Origin: Puccinia triticina
Lineage: Eukaryota; Basidiomycota; Pucciniomycetes; Pucciniales; Pucciniaceae
DNA: 64,000 nucleotides
Reading direction: 5' to 3'
NCBI RefSeq assembly: GCF_026914185.1
Contig: NC_070560.1
Coordinates: 6,315,501 to 6,379,500 of the forward strand
Part shown: piece by piece, positions 55,353-64,000 of the stretch
How positions within the stretch are numbered: position 1 is the stretch's first letter
How the letters are laid out: the number at the start of each line of letters is the position of its first letter
Notes under the pieces: generated by a model
What the model was told of the DNA's origin: nothing
Databases searched by the model: none
Seen by the model: only the letters and a program-made list of their open reading frames with translations
Position numbers and translations under genes: made by a program

Positions 55353-56929
55353 TCATGAGTATTGTCTTGGCTTCCTTCCTCTTTCATTTCCTTCAACTGC
55401 TTTGTGAATCAGTTTTGCATAATCTTCTTCAGTTGCAAGAGGGCAATTGGGAAGTTTTGAAGGATGTGATTCATAGAAATATTTTAATAAATCAAGTACA
55501 GCTTTACCAGCCAACGCTTTGGTTGGGTGATAATGATTGGTTAAAATTCCATGAAGAATAATTTGGGGATCACTGAATGCTTTGAGTTTTGTGGATTGAA
55601 TTTGGCCCAGGAGAGGAAAATGATCTGGAGTCTCTGTAAATATTAGATTGTAAAACCAATCAAAAAGAATTTGGTGAGTGTTTTCTGTCTTTCCCAAAAT
55701 GATATCTTCCACTCCATTCAGATTAAAAAATGCATGAAAGCGATTCAGAGACTCTCCAAGCATCACGATTCTCATCAGCAGTCTCTGTATCTTTCCTTGT
55801 TTTCCTTCCTTGCGCTGCTCATCAAAAGGCAATTTTACCCAGGAGCTGTAACAGCTTGGCGGAATAAGCCGCGTTATCAGGATGAACGGTAAACCGTTCA
55901 CCACTTTCTGGTGCAATTTTTGGAAGGACGCTAGTTCTGGTGATGATTTGCGTAACTCTCGCGAACCCATGAATAGAATCTCCAGCGTCTTCATCTTTGC
56001 AAGAAGCCGCACCTTGAACCTTTCCAATTCATTGCGATCTTCGTGCTTTTGGTACAAAAGCTGGCACATCTGCGCGCGGGTGACCAAACTGTGCATCGAA
56101 TAAGCCGTCTTGGGGTAAACAAGGTCGTCACTGTTCTGTGCTACTTTCGCACGTTTCCCCTGGTTTCCCCTTCCTTTTCTTACTGCTTGTAACTTGAAAG
56201 TATCAGATTGCTTCTCAGGATCCACTGTGGAATGAGCGGAGAGATGGTCTCGTTCCGCTAGTGGAAGCTGTCGATCAACCTTCAAATTTTTGGGTAGTCC
56301 CATTGCCACTTGTTTCTCCAATGGCAGCTCAACTTCCTGTGCTGTATTGAAAAGAATTGCGTCTACATCATTCCATACTAACCAAGATGAACAGTTTGTC
56401 AGCAGTCAAGCTTAGCAAAAGCCGAATTTCACTTTGATTGGGCAGCAGCAAACCTTTCTCCAGAAGTGCACAAGCGAAACTTGAACTTGTGGCTTGATCA
56501 GACCCGGTGCTGCTTATCGTATACAAATAGCTGTTAATTGGGTCGTCAATTGATTTGTCAAGAAACCCTACAAAAAAAACCTTATCGGAACATTAATTAC
56601 GGGTTTACCAGTACACAAATCGCCCATCATCCCAGTATTCAGTGCTCACCGAGTGGAACGGACTGGCGTTTACTGGAATCAAGTGTCTCTAGCGCGAGGC
56701 TCTTTTGCTTTCTAGACTCCTGGTAATCGGATTCTCCTGGAACTCTCTTTCGTTTTAAAAATTCCGGAGGTTCCGAAATCATGAAATCAAGGCCTTCCAT
56801 CGTATCTAAATCAACTCGATGACCAATTGGATCACTTTTTGCCAGACTTGTCACAGGAGGAGATGCACTCGCCAAGTTGATTAAGAAACATTGAAAGATT
56901 GTGGAGTAAGCAGAGCCTGGCCTAACCAT
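55353..56929 (-). CDS. Secreted protein of unknown function, family member 2
   Basis: Three exons (56650-56929, 56383-56567, 55353-56336) total 1449 nt, 482 residues, phases consistent. The second intron is only 46 nt and uses the second of two nearby CAG acceptors to keep frame. Residues 1-~23 (YSTIFQCFLINLASASPP) form a signal peptide, followed by PPEFLKRKRVPGESDYQ. A Gln/Lys-rich middle (RKGRGNQGKRAKVA) precedes a helical C-terminal half. The last ~100 residues (WFYNLIFTETPDHFPLLG, FSDPQIILHGIL) pair with those of the gene at 11513-12973. No known domain or catalytic motif. It lies directly beside the transposon nest. Effector role is inference. Confidence 0.75.
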
Positions 56930-58445
56930 ATTTCAGTCGTAGCACAGAAGTTGGAAAGGGAATCAGTTCTATTGAATAGTCTAAATTGGGGCGGGTAACG
57001 CTAGACATAGACATATCCTAAGTGCTCAAGATTTCTATACATATTTCGTCGTATAACTTGGAGTCAATACTCGGGTTCTGCGTAGTCTCAATTACCCTGT
57101 ACTATGAAGTGCCAGCTTCACTTGAAAAGTATGTGCTCCATATCATGTAAAGTTAGGGCCTGTTACCATAGGGCATGAAAATTCAATTTTTCCAACTTTA
57201 CTTCTCTAAAAAACTTCTGCTAAAACAGACCATCACCAAGTCCCAATCTTCAGCCCAATGTGAGCAATGCATGACTTTCCTCCACATCCGAGACCCTCAC
57301 AGTTGTGGATGTAGACCCAAAATCTCTAGATTTTTGCAGGGAAATCTAGCTTTTGGGGCTCCAGAAGGCCCTCAGATTTTGGATGACTTCCTGCGGTCTA
57401 AAACACTAGATCTAGAGGGCAAGGTTAAACCTTACTGGCTGGTGAAAATTGACTAAGACCAAGTTTTCACCAGCAAACAAGGTTTAGTGCCTCCCGCTAA
57501 ACCTAGCCACCAGCTCATACCCCAGTATCCATCAACCAGCAAAAAAACTTGTTTTCTTCTGCGCGTTCAATTTTCTCTTGAGGAGGTGCACAAATAAGTC
57601 TGGATATTCCAGTGGACTCGGATGTTCGTAACTGGTCTAACGACTGATCTTTCTGCAAAAAAAAAGACATCATGATCCGATTGATAACTCGCGTGATTCC
57701 GCGCAAGATCAGACCTTAAGAGAGATTTTCAATTGCCCTTCCCACCAGTAGAACCAGCCGTACGGGGAAGTTCACATGGGCAGAGGCCCAAGCTCTCTGG
57801 AGCAATTGTGGCATAAGGTTTGCAAACTGTGACGTTCAACGCTCATGCGTTAGCTTCCATTGAGGATCTCCAGCTCCGAACACGGGGGGAAAAGCCGGCT
57901 GGGGCAGCCGAAGCGGCTGCCATTCACCGGCGAAAAAAGCAATCGCATGATGTCGTGAGCTGATAAAATTATGGACAAACTGGAAGATTGCCAAGCGGTC
58001 ACGGCGGGCATAATTGACATTCGGGAGCGTGCTACCGTGTGTTCACAGCGATACGGTTTGTCTGATCTCACGCCAATAGAACTGCAGTATACAAACGGCA
58101 TAGGGCACCGAGTTCAGTGAACTTCAATGAAGGCTTGCGGCTTGTTCTCTTCCTGTATCGTGCTGAACTTCGCCGTTCCATCATGGGTGTTTTTCTCCCA
58201 AGCGTCCTGGGATCCCGTCCCGTTTTGGATACAATTTTCAGAGGCTATCCACGTTTAGCCGCCCGATCCCTTCAAGCAGCTCACCAACATCGTTGATTGA
58301 CCTTCCTGGACGGCTTGAAACAGATCAGGCACCATCACTGTCAGCGGCCTGTCAGGCACTATATGTATTAGGTTGTATTTAGGTCTGTATTCTGCCAGTT
58401 TTTCCAAATTGTCCCTTTTCTTACGTAGTAGTTGCCAGCATAGAC
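56930..58445. other. Intergenic; no supported gene
   Basis: Includes the promoter of the minus-strand secreted gene and a single MITE-like end near 57153 (ttagggcctgttaccat, see 2801-2903). An exon-like minus-strand ORF at 57515-57660 follows a good acceptor but has no partner exon that I could find. Confidence 0.35.
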
Positions 58446-58455
58446 ATATATAAAG
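58446..58455 (+). promoter_or_regulatory. TATA box of the 58642 gene
   Basis: atatataaag about 190 bp upstream of the ATG, followed by a CT-rich leader (58495-58540), a common fungal promoter layout. Confidence 0.5.
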
Positions 58456-58641
58456 CTAGGTTGATCTTACGCTTGTCATTGCACATCCATCCACTTTTCT
58501 TCTTCATTCTATCTATTCCCATCTATCTATTCTCGACCGACAGCTCAACTAATCGAAGCACTTCTGCCTCAGCTACCCCCCTCCGCTAATCAAACAACCA
58601 AGCTTCTCCAGCCAGCTGCCAATTTAACACCAACCAACAAC

Positions 58642-59588
58642 ATGCAATTTTTCACCGCTATCTCGGGATTAGTCGCCCTCAGCTCCGGAGTAACTGGTAA
58701 AGAAATTGCCGTATACGACAGTTTAGCTGGACACCACCTGTAACTGATGCCGGCCGTCCTTTCCAGCTTTGAGCGTCACTTCTCCTTCCGGAAGTTCGTA
58801 CTGGGTTCAGTTTTCTACCAACACCATTGCTTGGGCGCTTTCTTCAGGAGATCCTACCTCTGTCTCGTTAGTTAACGACTACCCTATACCCCGTGAATAA
58901 TGCTCTTCTGACTCCGTTGTAAATTTCTAGCATTCAAATCGTCAACCCAACCAACAAGCAGTTCAACGGTCCCTTTTCGATTGCTGAATATGTTCCAGCC
59001 GCGAAGATGTCCTACGATGTTACCAACGTGCAGCTCATTGTTGGCGATGGGTAGGCTCATTTGACTGATTCCCAACAAGTCTACAGTTTTTCACATCGCT
59101 GAAACTTTTCTCCCCCCCTCCTCCTTGTTGATCAGATACCAAGTGAGTGAATTTCTCCGGTGCATGCATCCTGTCAGCTCTGACCGTTCCCCAATTTAAA
59201 TTTCAATAGGTCCAGTTTGTCAGCCCGTTGAACAACACACAAGTATTAGCGACCTCTGCCCCCTTTTCGGTTAAAGTCAGCGGAAGTAAGTCAACCTATT
59301 TTATGTAGACGCAAACATGTTGACGAAATGTTGCTGACTGGTTTATCGTTATCAGCTCCTGAAGCACAAGTCACTTACGCCCCAGGAACTCACGACTCCG
59401 CCAGCAACTCCAGCTCGAACAGCACCTCGTCCTCCAACTCAACCAGTTCCCACCCTGACATCAACGGCAACAGCTTCAAGAACAACGGTACCGCCAATGC
59501 TAACGCCAAGTCAGCCTCTGTTCGGGCCGCTGCTGTGCCATCAATGGCTGTTTTCGCCATCGGCTCGTTGATGGCTTTGATCGCTTGA
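58642..59588 (+). CDS. Kre9/Knh1-like Ser-rich GPI-anchored wall protein, copy 1
   Basis: Six exons: 58642-58696, 58767-58866, 58931-59050, 59136-59142, 59210-59285, 59356-59588. Sum 591 nt, 196 residues. The fourth exon is only 7 nt (ATACCAA). A signal peptide (MQFFTAISGLVALSSGVTA) leads into a Kre9/Knh1-type beta-sandwich domain (TSPSGSSYWVQFSTNTIAW; IQIVNPTNKQFNG; SIAEYVPA; GYQVQFVSP). A Ser/Asn-rich stalk (about residues 125-165) and a hydrophobic tail (VPSMAVFAIGSLMALIA) follow, the expected GPI-attachment layout. The family is found on fungal surfaces and linked to beta-1,6-glucan or wall assembly; the exact role here is unknown. The first ATG after a purine-rich context was taken as start. 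Confidence 0.88.
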
Positions 59589-60583
59589 TGTCCCTCTTCA
59601 ACCTGAGTGTGGCGCTATAGTACAACAAATTTGATGCCCCATTTGTCCCACCCGCTCTTTCATTTTTTTTCTTTTCATACCTTTCTTGTGTGACGCTCCC
59701 TTTCCGAAATAATCGTGTCACGTCCCCCTACACATAGCCATGTCTGTGTCGAGATAATATTACGATGCGAGAATATTGACCATTCATTCAATTGCATGAC
59801 TGAGTTCTTACATCTCAACAATTCATGGGAGCTGAGCAGTATGTTGAATGCGCTAGCAAATTTGCTTGCTGCTTTCCAAAGTTTAGCTACTTGCTCAGAA
59901 AATAAGTCAGCACAACTGAATCAAGGTTGAAGAGGCAAATGAAACTTTGAAGTCAGTCACGAACAAGGTAAATAAAGATCCTGGAATCACGACAACTTCA
60001 GGACTGAAACAGCGACTGACGGGCCGGAAAAAAACTTTTAGGCGTCCCTTGCTGACTCATCACAAACATCTGAGGAGGTTGCGCACCCTAGCGTGGTCTT
60101 GCGTTCGCGTCTCCTGTGACAGAGGAGTTTGATAACGTGTTGGATAGGTGGCGTGCGATGCAATGACCCTAAACGTTAGATAACTACCAACTTGCATCAT
60201 TTGTGTCATTTAGCTCTTGATGATTAGCCCTCAAGGACGGCCAAACTCTCCCCGCCTCCTTTCCACCCCCGTGTGTCAGGGCGCGGATGCCAGCATCTAG
60301 GTGTGAAGCAAGGGGTAATATCATTTAATGTTATATTGTTCCAAGGGGCATTCCAAAAGATATGACAAGCTAGGCATGACTAATAGAGCACGGAAAGTCA
60401 CAAGTCGCCGACGCGTTTTCTAGTCGACACGGTCTGAGCATGTCAAGAATTAGTGGGAGTCTTTTTTGGTTTTGTTAATAATAAAAATAACCGAAAGGAA
60501 TGTGGGATCGATCAAAGTCGTTAAGGGTGCATGATATATAGAAACAGGGCCGTGTGGGGGGGATCTCTTGGAGGGCACTTTGC
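59589..60583. other. Spacer between convergent Kre9-like genes
   Basis: Contains both 3' ends. Non-coding, with no repeat or RNA gene recognised. Confidence 0.4.
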
Positions 60584-61688
60584 TCAAAGTGTTACAAATC
60601 CGATCGCCGAGGCAACGATGGACCAAGTAGCAAACGAGAACAAGTACACGCTGGAGGCATCCGATCGGGCGTTGGAGTTGGCGGTACCGTTGTTGTTGCT
60701 GTTGTTGTTGAACCCGGTGGTGTTCCCTGGGCGGCCGTTGGTGGCACTTCCAGGCATGCCACTCATACCAGTCATGTTGCGCATGTCGCCGTTTGTACCA
60801 CCCATACCAGACAAACTGCTGGGGGGGCTTATGTTGGAACCAGGGGCAGGAGGGGCTGGTAGTGTGAAGGGGTTGAACTGATGGTTAGAAGGTGGCAAAT
60901 TGTTTGCAAAGAAAAGCAATATGCTCACTGTCGCTGGACTTGACCGAGAACGGGGAAGAAGTGGCGTAAACCAGGGAGCTATTGGCGGGGTTAACCATTT
61001 GGACCTGGTCGAGATGACAGTTTAAGATAAAGCGTGAGATGGAGGATGTTTCTCGGCATTTGAGTAAGTCGGAGACAATGGTTGTCAGATGCTCACCTGG
61101 TAGCTGTTTTTTTTTCAGAGAATAAGAAGAAAACGGACATCAGGTCATCCATCCATCAGCCAGTCCTAGCAGAATGATCAGAAACTAACCCATCGGCAAC
61201 AACAAGGGTCACGTTGGTGACAGTGTAGGCCTCGAGGGCAGCGGGGACATATTCGGCGATCGAAAAAACTCCATTGAGCAGGGTATGGTTGCTGTTGACA
61301 ATCTGCAAGCTGAAGATGTTGAGAATGTATGCGCATAGAGTTAGGACATTGCACCGACAGCAGATTATAGGTAAGCGGGTGACTCACGTCACTTGCGGAG
61401 AATCATTGGGAGCATTGGACCAAGCGATGGTGTTGGTCGCGAACTGGACCCAGTAGCTCGAAGCCGAGGGCGAGTTGATGGTGAAAGCTGGAGGGTGAAA
61501 GAAGGAACAGAAGGAGCAGGAGATTCGAGGTCGGATGAAAACCAGAGAGTTCAGTAATCGGAACGGGAAGGGGATGGATATCCTGAGAAGATAAACAACG
61601 GGAGTAGGCTCTCATGTGGGCTGAAACTCTTACCTGCAGCCGAAGCGGTGAGGCCGGCAAGGCTACCGAATAAATTCAAGAAGCGCAT
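60584..61688 (-). CDS. Kre9/Knh1-like GPI-anchored wall protein, copy 2
   Basis: Six exons: 61634-61688, 61388-61487, 61190-61309, 61097-61103, 60929-61004, 60584-60855. Sum 630 nt, 209 residues. Exons 1-5 have exactly the same lengths as copy 1 (55, 100, 120, 7 and 76 nt). The 7-nt microexon is CTACCAG. The last acceptor was placed at CTACCAG|CCCC to keep frame. Signal peptide MRFLNLFGSLAGLTASA; core with SASSYWVQFATNTIAW, SIAEYVPA and GYQVQMVNP; a Gly/Met/Asn-rich stalk (GMGGTNGDMRNMTGMSGMPG) unlike copy 1; hydrophobic tail for GPI attachment. A TATA-like CATAAATACT lies ~200 bp upstream (61881-61890). Inverted tandem duplicate of copy 1 with a diverged stalk. Confidence 0.88.
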
Positions 61689-64000
61689 ACTACAAGGACG
61701 ATCAGAGGATGGTAAGCGGGATGGCTGGAGGGATGTAACTATGTACGAGTGCAGGCTGTGCAATGGGAACCTGTTTAAGTAGAAATGAGGAGGAGACTCC
61801 TCCTGAAGATAATTTATGTATTCAAGGGAGACGGGGGAGACGCAGGAAGAGGGAGGAGACCGGCCGTTAGCCGAGGCTGGAGTATTTATGCAAAACTAAC
61901 GAATTTCCTTATTCAGTGAAGATTAAGTTAAGCTAAATGAGGTGTGATTTACTGTATGGCAGGTTTGTTTCAAACTCTGACTGCGCCGACCATGTCCGTC
62001 GGTCAGTCGAGCGGAATCAAGCCAGGGTGAGTCGGTGACCGTCAATGGAACTTGATGGAAAGAATTCAAATCAGTTGTCCCACTGGGGAACGCTGTGGAA
62101 GGTGAACACGGCACGAGGTCGACATTGACACACGCAAATATGTCAATCACAGAGGCACCAACATTGGCCGGCACTGGCCTGATCAAAGCACTCCTTGTGC
62201 TTGATCAAAAGGCGACTACTGAAGCGTCCTGGCCGGCGGTGCTCAGGAAAGCTCCTCGGCAAGGGCGGCTTTGGCGCCAGCGGGTGGGCCTTTCATAAAA
62301 AGTTCCTGGGTGGTGGAGTTCCGGTCCGGAGGGACCTCCCGGAAGGGGCGATTTCAATTTTCCGCGCGCAAGTCAACCCGGTGGCCCTAGAGAATTAGGT
62401 TTCTAAAAGTTGGGTGACATAAGATAGGACCCTGGAAAGCAAGGCCAGAGGGTAGTAACTAACTGTGGGATTCATATAAGTTATTAAAAGATCTTTTTTT
62501 GCTTTTCTTGCCAAATTTTGTTGAGGAGAATTAAATAGCAGTGTCAGCATGTATGTATTATTTTCCCTTTGATCAGCATACATGTGCCCATCTTTTCAGA
62601 AGAAGAAGTATATCATGTTGGGTTGTGAGCCAAAGTGGCTTCAAACATTCATACATTTTGGTTACACTGGCTGCGCTTTCCGGGCTCCTCATAAAATCCT
62701 AGGATCATATACTCTTTGACTAAGTCAAAAGTGTCAAAATTTTGATATGGAAGTTTTTGTAATGTGATCTATCATCCCTCTACCCCCTGCAACTCATAAT
62801 GGCTTGAAGATGCTCTAAGGCTTGGAATTTATATGCTTTCAAATTTGAGAATGACAACCCTAGGAGATTCTTTTTCAATTCTTTTTTGGCCCCATGATAA
62901 AGCTCACCTAACACAATCCCCTTGTTTCAGGGGCCGGGGGACTGGTGCACTGCAGGTGCCTTGTGAAGCAAGCCATGATGATGTGTACTGTATGATGATG
63001 CCAATACCCCAACAGTTTGGTCCCCTTAGTGCCCTTAAGCTTTATGCCACTGCTCCACTAGTATGTGGGTTTAGCCAGCTTCTGGGCTGTCTTGTTTCAT
63101 TCACCTACATGGAAACATTTTGCCTTTCAACACATAGCCAAGCACCTCCTAAAAGGCTACACTGCTTCCTGCCAGTATCAGCCTCATTTCATCCATGCAT
63201 TCCTCCTGAAATCAGCACATATCTCACTCTCAGCCTGGCCCCCCTCTCCACGCAATTGTGCTCAGCCTGGTCACCAACATATTGGTTTGCTGATAATTGT
63301 TTTTTCCAACCAAAGATTCCCAACACAATCCTTTTTCTTCTTCTTGATACACAAACCCTCCAGGGTCGGGTATCATGAATCTTCCATGCCTAACAGTAAC
63401 ACATGTATTGTATGTGCTACACCATTGCTGAGTCATTAATCCCCTTGGCCCAGAGCTTGGGCTTTGTCATCTGACACCCACTCATGGCACTTGACAGTGG
63501 TAGGCAGTAGCTGCATGAAGCTTGGATCAAAAAATGCATGAATTTTTCAATAAAACAAAAAGGAATTTTGGCTGCTGTGTTCCCCCCATAGAGAGGACTG
63601 GGTCCTCACAAACTCTCCTAGAAAAATGAGTGAACAAAAAATTGTCCCAACAAAGGAAGACTGAACCATTGATATGCAAGGATTGAAGAATAATAATAGG
63701 AAACATATTACAAAAAAACGGAAGAAGTAAAAAAAATGTTTTTGGTGGTTAAAAAAGTGTGTATTAAATCAATTGAAAAGAACCAAATGAAAGAGGAAAA
63801 AAGAACTAATAAATAATCTAAGGAAGCAAAGAAGGAAGGGAAGGGAGATAGAATCACACCAAAGCAAAGAAGAAAGAAGGAGGCGCGCAGGAGCAGGAGG
63901 CGGCTGGAGACAGGGTGATAGGATAAGGATAGTAGACGAAGTGAGAGAACAAGGTTGTGAGAGGGAGTAGTCAAAGGCTCAGAAAGAAGGGGGAGACAAA
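61689..64000. other. No gene recognised
   Basis: The part up to about 61900 is the copy-2 promoter. From 62400 the sequence is AT-rich; 63700-64000 is strongly purine-rich on the plus strand. ORFs here have no recognisable family. Old transposon remnants are possible but not shown. Confidence 0.35.

Noticed and set aside
57515..57706. Exon-like ORF after a good TTTTTTTTTGCAG acceptor
   Set aside because: No upstream exon with signal peptide or known domain joins it in frame.
62833..63439. Overlapping 181- and 124-residue ORFs
   Set aside because: Two frames open over the same AT-rich stretch, no family, no intron or promoter logic.

Overview
The window looks like a nuclear segment of a rust fungus (Pucciniales, Puccinia-like; this is inference). 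Genes have short GT-AG introns and several encode small or mid-size secreted proteins of unknown function. About two thirds of the sequence is transposable-element DNA. No prokaryotic feature was seen. Gene models were spliced by hand; where given, exon sums are exact multiples of three.

Layout: (a) 1-2.9 kb, a decayed Ty1/copia element cut by the left edge, with a TAGCG-rich inverted-repeat element inserted in its LTR. (b) 3.5-9.2 kb, an eight-exon LRR-DH-PH Rho guanine-nucleotide exchange factor, the only clear housekeeping or signalling gene. (c) 11.2-16.6 kb, a tRNA-like sequence and three secreted-protein genes, one a 66-residue cysteine-rich protein whose last 19 residues hold seven cysteines. 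(d) 17.1-21.3 kb, Gyp-1, a Ty3 element with apparently identical LTRs and a perfect 5-bp target duplication, yet with no gag and no RNase H. (e) 21.5-23.3 kb, several miniature inverted-repeat elements. (f) 23.7-55.0 kb, one large nest. A deleted Ty3 element (Gyp-2) has its 3' LTR split by a 25.4-kb CACTA-type DNA transposon. That transposon consists mainly of inverted arrays of a ~348-bp satellite and carries a captured piece of a cytosolic aspartyl-tRNA synthetase gene. Into it went a solo LTR and a copia element (Copia-A). Copia-A received two LTR-like insertions at CCGG sites, one of which received another copia element (Copia-D) on the opposite strand. (g) 55.4-56.9 kb, a further secreted-protein gene, paralogous to the one at 11.5-13.0 kb. 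(h) 58.6-61.7 kb, a convergent pair of Kre9/Knh1-like, serine-rich, GPI-anchored wall-protein genes with the same six-exon structure, including a 7-nt microexon. (i) 61.7-64 kb, no gene recognised.

The genes do not form a pathway. They suggest a gene-poor, repeat-rich compartment in which secreted or surface proteins (possible host-interaction or cell-wall proteins) sit between nested transposons. The most unusual items are the giant satellite-built CACTA element with its gene fragment, the TAGCG element, the copia primer-binding sites that match 5' tRNA halves (tRNA-Tyr and initiator tRNA-Met), the young gag-less Ty3 element, and the cysteine-rich secreted gene.
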